Shown: positions 18,501 to 27,041, counted from the stretch's first letter. The stretch: DNA of 64,000 bases from Planctomicrobium piriforme (GCA_945861585.1 CAMAVC010000006.1:1-64000), one strand, 5' to 3'. Numbers and translations are program-made. The notes: generated by a model from the letters alone, not told the origin.

Positions 18501-19082
18501 GGCGCCGGCGGCAAGCAGGGCAAGGGAGCCGGGGGCAAGCAGGGCGAAGGCACTGCGACAGGGCAGAAGCCGGGCGATTCGCAGTCCGCGGCATCCGGTC
18601 AGCCGGGAAGCGGCTCCGGGGAAACAGGCAGCGGCGGCTGGGCTGGCGGCGACTCGGCGAAGCGGCCAGAAGGCCAGCCGCTCCCCGACGGACCTGCGCC
18701 CTCGAAGGAGACCGAGTGGGGCGAACAGAATCTGACCAACGCCCGCAACGCGGCCAACCTCGCGCTCGACTATCTGCAGAAGGCGGTCGAATCGGGCGAC
18801 ACGGCAGTGCTCGATCGGCTCGGCTGGACGGCCGACGAGGCGCGGGCGTTTCTCGACCGCTGGCAGAAGATGCGGCAGTTTGCCGCAAGCGCCGATCCGG
18901 TCGAACGCGGCGAGTTCGAGCGGGCCGTGCGCAGCCTCGGCCTGCGGCCCGACGGCGTGAAGAGCTCGCGCGACGTGCCGAGCGATGCGCGGGGCGGGCA
19001 GGCCGAGGGCCGGCGCAGCCGGCCGCCGGCCGACTATCAAGAACAGTTCAAGGCCTACACGCAGGGGACGAGCGGAGAATGA
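15558..19082 (+). CDS. DUF4175-like membrane protein with long Gly/Gln/Lys low-complexity region
   Basis: A 1174-residue protein. Two membrane helices lie at about residues 62-85 and 97-117, with a third hydrophobic stretch near 195-213. Then a periplasmic beta-rich region runs to about 600 (ADIRGLRR..., VREIRYAFPAYT, VEGTEVTI). Residues about 605-1048 are low complexity, made of Gly, Gln, Lys, Ser and Asp with repeats such as GKQGAGKQG. A conserved 120-residue C-terminal domain follows (WGEQNLTNARNAANLALDYL...LGWTADEARAFLDRW). The layout matches DUF4175-type planctomycete proteins often found near MoxR/BatA-like genes, though none are here. The stop overlaps the nadB start (ATGA). Confidence 0.8.
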   Translation: MATVSDPSAPAGVVEPVVPPGASPADASADLAVAGWQSGGEAESKSDRYLARRLAAASADFKGVALTTFVLGAAVCGGAWLVLGILVEHWLVPGGLSPSLRWAWLGVAALALVAAAIRWLVPLMRYRVNLVYAARAIEREHPELHNDLVNTVLVKAHPEANPSKVVRSLERRTAKQLADVPVEAVIDRTVPLRLAYVLAALVGLAGLYELSAPKSLLVSAARLLAPWVGWAAPSRVRIEPPQLAWRMPAEQGPLDEALDRRRIAVEAGSATLVRGRQLVVAADIRGLRRDEKPVVVVAPLRGDGAVDAAAAAWRTELGRGQAVGGAQRLFTAILPDAARGLDHAVEITLEAGDARTAPIRVAVVDSPTLLVREIRYAFPAYTRRPPETVAWQGDIRAVEGTEVTIVAESNQPLEDAWIDFDGDGGRDLRFAKSAADLARVMKSFHLHLDADGVKPEHASYRLMFQPRAAADTGREAVITDAMEHRIEVLADVAPEVAIEEPRESPLRVPPAAPVTVRVQAHDPDFALARVTIETRLQGGAALPEVVVLEQEQSGMFRGTAQLVPERLGAGPGATLEYRAVATDNRPKRPNVAHSPWQALRIDPSAPPRQPEQPPAGRKQSDDGRSQGEAGADGQPGASGQSGEKKQPGDGGNDQRSGGDDPRSKDMPQNQGGDDQRSTPQPKQSPDGKQPGKEDGQQQGAQNGDQQQPQDGKQPGDQQGQGKNQGQGAEQGQGLGAEGQRQGGQEQESGKPQSGGKQSGGKQPGSERDAGGKAGGAKPGASGGQQADGGAGQERSGKQSQGGDARGKAVAADGTNDGEAMERILEHRREQGGKDGGESGESAGQEADGGKEGQGKEGDAKQQGQQSGNGSGAGGEKQGSQPGEQGSGKQWAGEQGAGKQGAGKQGQGEGESAGEGQGAGERQGEGEEAGGTSQAAGKPGGQTADGKPSGAAGDTQSGGQQPGEQAAPTETGSDSQGKEQGQGAGGKQGKGAGGKQGEGTATGQKPGDSQSAASGQPGSGSGETGSGGWAGGDSAKRPEGQPLPDGPAPSKETEWGEQNLTNARNAANLALDYLQKAVESGDTAVLDRLGWTADEARAFLDRWQKMRQFAASADPVERGEFERAVRSLGLRPDGVKSSRDVPSDARGGQAEGRRSRPPADYQEQFKAYTQGTSGE

Positions 19083-20803
19083 CGCCGATGTTCGAGGGAC
19101 CGAGGTATCTGGTCGCCTTCGGACCGAAGCGTGTGCCCCACTGCTTCACCGACGTGCTCATCTTGGGTGGCGGCCTCGCGGGGCTGCGGGCCGCGCTCGC
19201 CGTCGATCCGCGGCTCTCGGTGACCGTGGTCACGAAGAACGACCTGCTGAGTTCCTCGAGCCAGTGGGCCCAGGGCGGCATCGCCGGGGTGGTCGACCCC
19301 GAAGACCGGTTCGACAACCACGTGGCCGACACGCTCTCCGCCGGCGGCGGCCTGTGCCACGGCGACGTGGTCGACTCGGTGGTGCGTGAGGCACCAGGCC
19401 GCATCGCGGAGCTGATCGCCTGGGGCACGAAGTTCGACGAGCGCGACGGCGCGCTCGAACTCGGCCGCGAGGGCGGCCACAGTCACCACCGCATCGTCCA
19501 TGCGCTCGGCGACGCCACCGGCCGCGAAGTGATGCGGGCGGTGATCGAGCGGGCCCGGCTGCTCGACAACCTCGAGGTCTGGCCCGACACGTTCACGATC
19601 GACCTCGTCACCGATGCGGGCGGCTGCCGCGGCGCGCTCGTCTGGAACAAGGCCCACGGCAAGACGCTCGTCTGGGCGCGGCGCACGATCCTCGCCACGG
19701 GCGGCGCGGGGCAGCTGTACCGCGAGTCGACGAATCCCGAGGGCGCGAGCGGCGACGGGCTCGCGCTTGCGTGGCGGGCGGGGGCCACGCTTCGCGACAT
19801 GGAGTTCATGCAGTTTCATCCCACCGTGCTCTACATCGCCGGCGGTGCCCGGAGCCTGATTACCGAGGCCGTGCGCGGCGCGGGGGCGTGGCTCGTCGAC
19901 AAAGACGGCAAGCGGTTCATGCCGGACTTCGACCCGCGGGCGGAACTCGCCCCGCGCGACGTCGTCTCCCGGGCGATCACGATGGTGATGCACCGCACGC
20001 ACCATGCCAACGTGTATCTCGATCTCTCCCACCTCGATCCCGACATGGTGCGCCGGCGGTTTCCAGGGATGGCGCAGATCTGCGCGAAGTTCGGGCTCGA
20101 CCTGGCCCGCGACCGGATTCCGGTGCGGCCGGGCGCCCACTACATGATCGGTGGCGTGGAAGTGGACGCCGATGGCCGCACCGACGTGCCGGGGCTGTTT
20201 GCAGCGGGCGAGGTGACATCGAGCGGCCTCCATGGCGCGAATCGGCTCGCGAGCAACAGCCTGCTCGAAGGGCTCGTGTATGGCGCCCGGGCTGGGCAGG
20301 CCGCGAGCGCCGACGTGCTCGCGAGCGCCGATGCCGACATGCTGCGCGTGCCCGATCTTGCGAACCCGCGGTCATCCGACACCAACGGCAGCCTCGACCT
20401 GGCCGACATCCGCAACTCGCTCCGCAGCCTGATGTGGCGGCACGTCGGCGTGGAGCGGGCGGGCGAGTCGCTCGCGGAGGCTCTCGACACGGTGGAGGGC
20501 TGGTGCCGCTACGTGCTGCCGCTGCAGTTCGCCGACCCGGAGGGCTGGCAGCTGCAAAACATGCTGGAGGTATCGCGGCTCATGATTCGGGCCGCCCTCG
20601 TGCGGCAGGAGACCCGCGGCGTGCACGTGCGTGGTGATTTTCCCAGGGCGGACGATGCCTGGCAGGCGCACATCGGCTGGCGGCGTGGCCGGGCAGACGC
20701 CCTCGTCGAGCCGCTCGCCGCGGCGGCAACGCTCGGCCCGGCGCCGGCCCCCGTGCAGCCCGGCAGGGGATTGCGGGATGCCGCGAAAGTGGGCAAAAAT
20801 TGA
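19079..20803 (+). CDS. nadB: L-aspartate oxidase
   Basis: Flavoenzyme that oxidises L-aspartate to iminoaspartate, the first step of NAD synthesis. The 574-residue length is in the family range. It has an FAD-binding dinucleotide motif LILGGGLAGLRAAL near residue 24, SSSQWAQGGIAG near 60, the active-site region HHRIVHALGDATGREVM near 140, the EFMQFHPTVLY block near 240 with a later RSLITEAVRGAGA, GGVEVDADGRT near 358, and GANRLASNSLLEGLVYG near 385. Start ATG 19079 overlaps the upstream stop by 4 bases; ATG 19088 is an alternative. No nadA or nadC is in the window. Confidence 0.94.
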   Translation: MTPMFEGPRYLVAFGPKRVPHCFTDVLILGGGLAGLRAALAVDPRLSVTVVTKNDLLSSSSQWAQGGIAGVVDPEDRFDNHVADTLSAGGGLCHGDVVDSVVREAPGRIAELIAWGTKFDERDGALELGREGGHSHHRIVHALGDATGREVMRAVIERARLLDNLEVWPDTFTIDLVTDAGGCRGALVWNKAHGKTLVWARRTILATGGAGQLYRESTNPEGASGDGLALAWRAGATLRDMEFMQFHPTVLYIAGGARSLITEAVRGAGAWLVDKDGKRFMPDFDPRAELAPRDVVSRAITMVMHRTHHANVYLDLSHLDPDMVRRRFPGMAQICAKFGLDLARDRIPVRPGAHYMIGGVEVDADGRTDVPGLFAAGEVTSSGLHGANRLASNSLLEGLVYGARAGQAASADVLASADADMLRVPDLANPRSSDTNGSLDLADIRNSLRSLMWRHVGVERAGESLAEALDTVEGWCRYVLPLQFADPEGWQLQNMLEVSRLMIRAALVRQETRGVHVRGDFPRADDAWQAHIGWRRGRADALVEPLAAAATLGPAPAPVQPGRGLRDAAKVGKN

Positions 20804-20855
20804 AATCGTGTCACAATAGGTCAGCGTGTTTCCGTTTCCTCCCGGTGCCCTCCCG

Positions 20856-21593
20856 ATGACAGAGACCGATTCCGCCGCCGCCATGATCGAGGCTGACAGC
20901 CTCACCAAGTATTACGGTCCGTTCATCGCCATCGAAGACATCTCGTTTCGCGTGCCGCGCGGCGAGGTCGTCGCCTTCCTCGGGCCCAACGGTGCGGGCA
21001 AGAGCACGACGATGAAGATCCTCACGGGGTATCTTGCCCCCACTGCGGGCACGGCCCGGATCGCCGGCCACGACATGTCGACCGACCGGCTCGCCGGCGC
21101 CGAGCGGCTCGGCTATCTCCCGGAAAACGGCCCGCTCTATCCCGACATGACGCCCCGCAGCCTGCTTGAATTCTTCGCCGATGCCCGTGGCCTCACCGGC
21201 GACCGCAAGCGTGAGCGAATCGAGGCGGTCGTGAAACAGTGCGAACTCGGCAGCGTGATCGGCAAGGCGATCGGCAAGCTCTCGAAGGGCTACCGGCAGC
21301 GCGTGGGGATGGCGCAGGTGCTCCTCCACGAGCCCGACGTCTTGATCCTCGACGAGCCGACGAGCGGCCTCGACCCCAACCAGATCCGCGAGGTTCGTGA
21401 GACGATCCGCCGGCTCGGTGAGAAAAAGACGATCCTGCTCTCCACCCACATCCTGCAGGAGGTGGAGGCGCTGGCCGACCGCGTGATCCTGATCGCGGAG
21501 GGCCGGCTGCGGTTCGACGGCACGCCTGCCGAACTGCGCAAGGAAGGCCGCGGGCTCGACGAGCGGTTCTACGAACTCACCCGCTCGGCGTGA
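20856..21593 (+). CDS. ABC transporter ATP-binding protein, GldA type
   Basis: The ATPase of an ABC-2 type exporter. The 245-residue protein has Walker A GPNGAGKST near residue 41, the ABC signature LSKGYRQRV near 137, Walker B VLILDEPTSGLDPNQ near 158 and the switch His in STHILQEVEAL near 190. The start is uncertain: GTG 20826 and ATG 20883 are in frame too and no site has a strong ribosome motif. It leads a three-gene operon with the fused GldF-GldG permease (100 bases downstream) and a DUF4340 protein. Gld-type systems drive gliding in Bacteroidetes, but relatives elsewhere have no known substrate, so gliding is not implied. Confidence 0.9.
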   Translation: MTETDSAAAMIEADSLTKYYGPFIAIEDISFRVPRGEVVAFLGPNGAGKSTTMKILTGYLAPTAGTARIAGHDMSTDRLAGAERLGYLPENGPLYPDMTPRSLLEFFADARGLTGDRKRERIEAVVKQCELGSVIGKAIGKLSKGYRQRVGMAQVLLHEPDVLILDEPTSGLDPNQIREVRETIRRLGEKKTILLSTHILQEVEALADRVILIAEGRLRFDGTPAELRKEGRGLDERFYELTRSA

Positions 21594-21693
21594 GCCGGCG
21601 AAACCCCTGCGGGAGCCACGGCCGCGCTCGCAGCCGCCGGCGCCTCCCGCGAGACACCCGAACAACGACGATGGAACGAGGAGCTTTGCAATC

Positions 21694-24441
21694 ATGAAAT
21701 GGCACGTGCTCGACGCGGTCTTCAAGCGAAACTTCGTCGCCTACTTCTCGAACCCCACGGGCTACGTCTTCATCTGCGTGTTCGTGCTGCTCGGGTCGCT
21801 CGCTGCGTTCTGGCCGCCCGAGTTCTTCAATTCGAACCTCGCGAACCTCGACCAGCTCAACCGCTACCTGCCCTTCATCCTCCTTGTGTTCGTGCCGGCG
21901 ATCACGATGAGCGTGTGGGCCGACGAGCGGCGGCAGGGCACCGACGAACTCCTGCTCACGATTCCCGCGAGCGACTGGGAGGTGGTGTTTGGCAAGTATC
22001 TCGCCACCGTCGGCATCTTCACCGTGGCGCTCCTGTTTTCGTGCATCTGTAATTTGATCATTCTTCTCCGCTGGGGCACGCCCGACGGTGGCCTGTTTCT
22101 CGCGAATTATCTCGGCTACTGGTTCGTGGGCCTGGCGATGCTCGCGATCGGCATGGTGGCGAGCTTCCTCACGAGCAACCTCACGGTGGCCTTCATCCTC
22201 GGCCTCGCGCTCAACGCGCCGCTCGTGATGGCCGATCAGGCCGGCTCCGTGATGGGGCCGAAGCTGGCCGAGCGGTTTCGCGGCTGGAGCCTGGCGGAGC
22301 AGTTCTCCGACTTCGGCCGCGGTGTGGTGGGGCTCTCGTCGATCGCCTACTTCCTCGGTGTCGTGGCGGTGTGCCTCTACATCGCGATGGTGCTCATCGG
22401 TCGCCGGCACTGGGCCGGCCGCCGCGACGGGCCGCAGATCGGCCTCCACTACGCGGCCCGGTCGGCCGGCCTCGTGCTCGCGGCCATCGGCGCCGTGCTC
22501 TTCTTCCGCTCGCTCGACCTGCGTGCCGATCTCTCCGAGGAGCGAATCAGCTCCCTCTCCCCCGACACGCGCCGGCTGCTCGCCGGGCTCGAGGCCGACC
22601 GCCCGATCGACATCAAGGCCTACGTCAGCCCGACGGTTCCCGAGGACTACGCCCAGACGCGGATCAACCTCATCAACATGCTGCGGCAGTTCCAGCGGCT
22701 CGGCCGGGGCAAGGTGAACGTGGAGGTGATTTCGACCGAGCCCAAGACGGAGGCGGCCGCGCTCGCCAGCCAGCAGTTCGGGATCGAGCCCGTCACGGTG
22801 CTCTCGCGGGTGCGCGGCACGTATCGCGACGAAGAGATCTTTCTCGGCTGTGCGTTCACGAGTGGCCTGGAGAAGGTCGTCGTGCCGTTCTTCGACAAGG
22901 GCACGCCGGTGGAATACGAGCTGATTCGCTCGATCTGCACCGCTGCCCAGCAGAAGCGAAAGCGGCTCGGAGTGCTCACGACCGACGCGGATCTCTTCGG
23001 CGGCTTCGACATGATGAGCGGCCAGCAGCGGCCGCGGCAGCCGATCGTGGAGGAGCTCGAGAAGCAATACGACGTGGTGCAGGTCGACCCGACGGCGCCG
23101 ATCACCGAGAAATACGACGTGCTCCTCGCCGTGCAGCCCTCGGCGCTCGGCCCCGAGCAGATGGCGAACCTCGTGGCCGCGGTGCAGGCCGGCCAGCCGA
23201 TCGCGATCTTCGAAGACCCGCTGCCGGTGCTCATGCAGTCGGTGCCGGGCACGGCCCAGCCGCGCCGGGGCCCAGGCGGGCCGATGGCGATGTTCCAGCC
23301 GCAGGGGCAGCCCAAGGGCGACATCGGCCAGCTCTGGCAGACGCTCGGCGTACGGTTGCGGTCGGGGGCCGGGCGGCCCGCGATGGGGCAGATGGGCGCC
23401 GATCCGTTCGTCGTCTGGCAGGACTACAACCCGCATCCCAAGCTCGAGCTGCCGAGTGAATTCGTGTTTATCGATTCCGACATGGGCGTGGGCGGCTCGG
23501 AGAAGACGACGGGCTTCAATCCCGAGCAGCCGATCACGTCGGGCCTGCAGGAGGTGCTGTTTCCGTTTCCCGGAGCGATCTCCAAGGATGAGAAGGCCGA
23601 CGTGACCTGGACGCCGCTCGTGCAGACGGGCGTGCGGTCGGGCACGATCGAGGTGGAGCAGGTGATGGGCAACCGCGGCGACATGCGACAGCTGCGGGTG
23701 TTCGAGAAGCCGGGCCGCGAGGCGATGGTGCTGGCGGTGGCCCTCGAGCGCAAGGCGCCGGCCCCAGTCGAGGGCGCCGCGCCCGCCGCTGCGCCGGCCA
23801 CAATCCGGGCGGTCGTGGTCGCCGACATCGACCTCCTCGACGGCCGGATCTTCGGCCTCCGCAACCGGCCCGACGAGGTGTTCGGGCTCGATTTCGACAA
23901 CGTCACGTTCGCCCTCAATGTGCTCGACCAGCTCGCCGGCGACGACCGCTTTCTCGACATCCGCAAGCGGAAGCCGCGGCACCGCACGCTCGAGCGGATC
24001 GAAGACACGGTGGCCGAGGCCCGCGAGCAGGCCGACGCCGAGCGGCAGAAGTTCATCGCCGAGTTCGACGAGGCCGAGCGCGAGGCCAACGCCTCGATGC
24101 AGAAGGAAGTGGGCGAGTTCGAGAAGAAGATCAAAGAGATGGAATCGGCCGGCGACGCCGATCCGCAGGCGGCGATGCAGGCGGTGCAGCAGCTCGCCAG
24201 CCGGCAGCGGCTCGCGCAGCGCCGGCTCGATACGAAGATCGAGCAGCTCAAGCGCACGCGCGACGCCGAGGTCGAGGCGGTGGAGCGGCAGCTCGGGGGG
24301 AAAGTTCGCCAGGAGCAGGATCGGCAGAAGTGGCTGGCCGTACTCCTGCCGCCGATCCCGCCGCTCGTGGTGGCCTTTTTCGTCTACTTCCGCCGTCGGG
24401 CGCTCGAACGCGAGGGCGTGTCGAAGGCCCGGCTTCGCTAA
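21694..24441 (+). CDS. Fused GldF-GldG type ABC permease and substrate-binding-like protein
   Basis: A 915-residue fusion. Residues 1-240 are a six-helix ABC-2 permease (GldF-like: FSNPTGYVFICVFVLLG, SVWADERRQGTDELLLTIP). A further helix follows at about 252-270, then a GldG-like extracytoplasmic domain (SLSPDTRRLLAGLE, PIDIKAYVS near 305) to about 760. A coiled coil covers 765-870, rich in Glu, Gln and Arg, and a last membrane helix lies near 877-897 (VLLPPIPPLVVAFFVYF). ATG 21694 has GAGGAG at about 21680. Fusion of the two subunits fixes their ratio. It acts with the upstream ATPase and downstream DUF4340 protein. Confidence 0.9.
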   Translation: MKWHVLDAVFKRNFVAYFSNPTGYVFICVFVLLGSLAAFWPPEFFNSNLANLDQLNRYLPFILLVFVPAITMSVWADERRQGTDELLLTIPASDWEVVFGKYLATVGIFTVALLFSCICNLIILLRWGTPDGGLFLANYLGYWFVGLAMLAIGMVASFLTSNLTVAFILGLALNAPLVMADQAGSVMGPKLAERFRGWSLAEQFSDFGRGVVGLSSIAYFLGVVAVCLYIAMVLIGRRHWAGRRDGPQIGLHYAARSAGLVLAAIGAVLFFRSLDLRADLSEERISSLSPDTRRLLAGLEADRPIDIKAYVSPTVPEDYAQTRINLINMLRQFQRLGRGKVNVEVISTEPKTEAAALASQQFGIEPVTVLSRVRGTYRDEEIFLGCAFTSGLEKVVVPFFDKGTPVEYELIRSICTAAQQKRKRLGVLTTDADLFGGFDMMSGQQRPRQPIVEELEKQYDVVQVDPTAPITEKYDVLLAVQPSALGPEQMANLVAAVQAGQPIAIFEDPLPVLMQSVPGTAQPRRGPGGPMAMFQPQGQPKGDIGQLWQTLGVRLRSGAGRPAMGQMGADPFVVWQDYNPHPKLELPSEFVFIDSDMGVGGSEKTTGFNPEQPITSGLQEVLFPFPGAISKDEKADVTWTPLVQTGVRSGTIEVEQVMGNRGDMRQLRVFEKPGREAMVLAVALERKAPAPVEGAAPAAAPATIRAVVVADIDLLDGRIFGLRNRPDEVFGLDFDNVTFALNVLDQLAGDDRFLDIRKRKPRHRTLERIEDTVAEAREQADAERQKFIAEFDEAEREANASMQKEVGEFEKKIKEMESAGDADPQAAMQAVQQLASRQRLAQRRLDTKIEQLKRTRDAEVEAVERQLGGKVRQEQDRQKWLAVLLPPIPPLVVAFFVYFRRRALEREGVSKARLR

Positions 24442-24479
24442 CCATGACAAGCAACCTACGTGAACGAGGAGTGAACGGT

Positions 24480-26096
24480 ATGGAATCGGCAACGACCGCA
24501 GGAGGGCTGTCTCCCGTGATGCAGCGCACAGCCCTCTTTCTGCTTGGCGGGTTCGGCATGCTCCTGCTCGGCGCGGCGGTGCAGCCGCGGTTCCAGGGCC
24601 GCGTGGAGAAGCCGGCCGAGGAGCGGGTGCTGTTTCCCGAGCTCTCCGATGCGTCGAAGGCGGCGAGCCTCGAGATCATCAAATACGACGAGGAGTTGGC
24701 CACGCTCGCGCCCTTCAAGGTGGTGCAGTCGGGCGGGGTGTGGGTGCTGCCCTCGCATCAGAACTACCCGGCCGACGCCAAGGATCACCTGGCCGCAGCG
24801 GCCACGGAGCTCGTGGACCTGAAATCGCTCGACGTGGTGAGCACGTCGCCGGCCGACCACGAGACGTTCGGCGTCATCGAGCCCGATCCGGAAAAGATCA
24901 AGCCGGGCATGACGGGCATCGGCGAGCTCGTGGAGGTGCGCGATGCGGCGGGCACGAAGATCGCGCGGCTCGTCGTCGGCAAGGAGGACAAGCGGCCCGC
25001 GATGGGCGATGCGGGGGCCGGTAAGAAGCTGCGATTCGTGCGCAAGGCGGGGCAGGATCCGGTGTACCGGATCGAGATCGACACTTCGAAGTTCACGACC
25101 CGGTTCGACGACTGGATCGAGAAGGATCTGCTCAAGCTCTCGCCCTGGGACGTGCGGCGGCTCGTGCTCGACGACTACACGCTCGGGGCGGTCGAGTCGG
25201 GCGGCCGGATCATGGTGGAGCAAAACCGCAAGGACCGGATCGAACTCACCTACGACGACAAGGACGCGAAGTGGGCGCTCGCGAAGCTCGAGGCGTTCGC
25301 CGGCGGCAAGACGGCCAAGGAAGAGAAACTGGCCGACGGGCAGGAACTTGCGAGCACCAAGCTCAACGACCTGCGCAACGCCCTCGGCGACCTCAAGATC
25401 ATCGACGTCGCGCGGAAGCCGGCCGGCCTGAGCGCCGACCTCAAGGGGGCGGAGGCGTTCACGGGCGATCCCGAGGCGGTGACGTCGATGCAGCAGCGCG
25501 GCTTCCTGCCACTCAAGTCGGGCGACATCCTCTCGACCGACGGCGAGACGATCGTGGGGATGAAGGACGGCGTGGAATACGTGCTCCGGTTCGGAGCCGG
25601 CACGACGGTGTCGGGCGCCGACAAGAAAGAGGCCGACGCCGCAGAGCCCGCCGCCGACGCCGGTGAAACGGCCGGCCGCTACCTGCTCGTGATGGCGCGG
25701 TTCAACGAAGGCCTGCTCGACAAGCCGAAGCTCGATCCGGTGCCGGACGCTCCGGACGAGCCCAAGGCCGACGAGAAGAAGGCAGATGACAAGAAGGACG
25801 AGAAGAAGCCTGAGGGCGATGCCGCCGAGAAGCTCAAAGCCGCTGAGGAGGCCGATGCGAAGGCCCAGGCGGCGCTCGAAGAGAAGCGGCGCGTGGAGAG
25901 GGAAAACCGCCGCAAGCAGGACGAATACGACGACAAGGTGAAGGCGGCCCAGAAGCGGGTGCGCGACCTCAACAACCGCTTCGCCGACTGGTATTACATC
26001 GTGTCGGACAAGGAATACGCCAAAATCCACCTCACCCGCGACGGCGTGATCCAAAAGAAGGCCGAGGAGCCGAAGGAACCCGCACCTCCGAAGTGA
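24480..26096 (+). CDS. DUF4340 domain-containing protein, third gene of Gld-type ABC operon
   Basis: The start is ATG 24480, chosen because GAGGAG at 24466-24471 sits 8 bases before it; ATG 24444 is in frame but lacks a site. The 538-residue product has one N-terminal membrane helix at about 18-36 and a DUF4340 extracytoplasmic domain of mixed beta repeats (LEIIKYDEELATLAPF, VVGKEDKR, VYRIEIDTSKF). A Lys/Glu/Asp-rich linker with KADEKKADDKKDEKK near 425-445 precedes a coiled coil and a short conserved tail (DWYYIVSDKEYAKIHLTR). DUF4340 proteins are regular partners of GldG-like proteins. Part of this gene (about 25500-25820) is duplicated as a fragment at 36662-36840. Confidence 0.88.
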   Translation: MESATTAGGLSPVMQRTALFLLGGFGMLLLGAAVQPRFQGRVEKPAEERVLFPELSDASKAASLEIIKYDEELATLAPFKVVQSGGVWVLPSHQNYPADAKDHLAAAATELVDLKSLDVVSTSPADHETFGVIEPDPEKIKPGMTGIGELVEVRDAAGTKIARLVVGKEDKRPAMGDAGAGKKLRFVRKAGQDPVYRIEIDTSKFTTRFDDWIEKDLLKLSPWDVRRLVLDDYTLGAVESGGRIMVEQNRKDRIELTYDDKDAKWALAKLEAFAGGKTAKEEKLADGQELASTKLNDLRNALGDLKIIDVARKPAGLSADLKGAEAFTGDPEAVTSMQQRGFLPLKSGDILSTDGETIVGMKDGVEYVLRFGAGTTVSGADKKEADAAEPAADAGETAGRYLLVMARFNEGLLDKPKLDPVPDAPDEPKADEKKADDKKDEKKPEGDAAEKLKAAEEADAKAQAALEEKRRVERENRRKQDEYDDKVKAAQKRVRDLNNRFADWYYIVSDKEYAKIHLTRDGVIQKKAEEPKEPAPPK

Positions 26097-26109
26097 TTCG
26101 GCTACGTAG

Positions 26110-26127
26110 GACAGGCTTCAGCCTGTT
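26110..26127. repeat. 18-bp palindrome, copy 2
   Basis: GACAGGCTTCAGCCTGTT, one mismatch from the copy at 10667-10684. It lies 13 bases after the DUF4340 stop and could form the terminal hairpin of that transcript. Confidence 0.8.
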
Positions 26128-26142
26128 ACCTCGGCGCGCCCA

Positions 26143-26289
26143 AGCCGGCTCGGGGCTACCCACGCCCCCTCGCCGGACGTTCGCTCCGGGCATCCCTGCC
26201 CTCCGCTCACTCGGAGGTGCCTGCGCTCTCGCCCTCCGGGCTCCGCTGGCCACCTACGCCGTCTCGAGGGCATGGATAGCCCCTCGCCT
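26143..26289. repeat. Dispersed intergenic repeat, copy 3 (diverged)
   Basis: The convergent gap between the DUF4340 gene and DUF1080 copy A holds a diverged core: an arm with CCGGCTCGGGGCTACCC at 26143, CGCCGGACGTTCG, CTCACTCGGAGGTGCCTGCG, CTCCGCTGGCCACCTACGCC, and AGCCCCTCGCCTTCCC. A second inverted pair, CCCTCGCCTTCCC and GGGAGGCGAGGG (26279-26312), forms a hairpin. From 26313 to 26408 I see no feature. Confidence 0.7.
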
Positions 26290-26408
26290 TCCCTTGAACA
26301 GGGAGGCGAGGGGGTCGGCGAACGCTCGAGGAGCATTGGGCCGCCGCGGCCCACGCGACGAGACTTTTGCCGCCCCCGAGCCGGCAACACACCTGTCTCG
26401 GATGCGCC

Positions 26409-27041
26409 CTACAGCGCCAGCGCCCGGATGTCGCGAAACTCGACCTTCATCACGAGTCCGGCGTGGATCTGCAGGCCGATCGGCGCGGGATCGGCATACT
26501 TCGGATCCTTGTACTGCGACACCTGCTCGCCGTTGAGCCAGACGGTGAACGTGTCGCCCTTCGCCTCGACGCGGATCCGGTTCCACTCGCCGGGCTTGAG
26601 CAACTCGGCAGCCTTCGGCGCCCGGGCCTCCTCGGGATATGTGCCGGTGTAGAACGAACAGGTCATGTCGCGCTTCAGGCTCCGCGACACGCCGATCTGC
26701 ACCTGCAGTTCGGGCTTCCGCACCATGATGCCGCTGTCGATCTCGCCGGTAAACCGCACCTCCGCCTCCACGATCACGTCGCCGTACGGCTGTTCCGTGA
26801 AGAGCATCGAGCCCTGCTTGCGGTCGTCGCTCTGGCCGACGATCGCGCCGTCGACGACGCTCCCGTAGGCGGGCTCGTTCGGCGCCTGCCAGCCGGAGAG
26901 ATCCTGGCCGTTGAAGATCGAGGGCAGGGATGCCGTGGGAGGCGTCTCGGCCCCCGCGGATGCGACGTTGAGCAACATCGTGAGAAAGGCGATTGCAGGA
27001 AACTGGAGGAGAGCCAGTGATGAATGAGGAACTCGAGTCAT
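26409..27041 (-). CDS. DUF1080 (3-keto-disaccharide hydrolase-like) secreted protein, copy A
   Basis: A 210-residue exported protein with a signal peptide (VPHSSLALLQFPAIAFL... ending ASAGAE) and one DUF1080 domain, a concanavalin-like beta-sandwich fold tied to glycoside metabolism in planctomycetes. Start ATG 27039-27041; a GTG 10 codons upstream is possible. From AETPPTASLPS to the end it is nearly identical to copy B at 37050-37658, with about seven differences by eye. One is Gly for Trp in EPAYGSVVDG; the Trp is usual in this family. The signal peptide is unrelated to that of copy B, so the duplication joint lies at about 26955. It is the last gene of a leftward operon. Confidence 0.85.
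   Translation of the reverse strand: MTRVPHSSLALLQFPAIAFLTMLLNVASAGAETPPTASLPSIFNGQDLSGWQAPNEPAYGSVVDGAIVGQSDDRKQGSMLFTEQPYGDVIVEAEVRFTGEIDSGIMVRKPELQVQIGVSRSLKRDMTCSFYTGTYPEEARAPKAAELLKPGEWNRIRVEAKGDTFTVWLNGEQVSQYKDPKYADPAPIGLQIHAGLVMKVEFRDIRALAL
26420..26955. repeat. Direct repeat, left copy (DUF1080 block)
   Basis: Bases 26420-26955 match 37060-37594 in the same orientation, with scattered substitutions. Together with the DUF4340 segments at about 25490-25820 and 36640-36840 they form two same-direction blocks that bracket 27-36.6 kb. Confidence 0.85.

Noticed and set aside
17146-18888. Long Arg/Pro/Ala-rich and Leu/Ala-rich frames opposite the low-complexity region
   Set aside because: They mirror the Gly/Gln/Lys repeats on the other strand and have no start context or domain.
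21577-24492. A 971-codon open frame on the minus strand
   Set aside because: Antisense to the GldF-GldG gene, which has membrane helices, a ribosome site and partner genes. The shadow protein is rich in His and Arg without domains.
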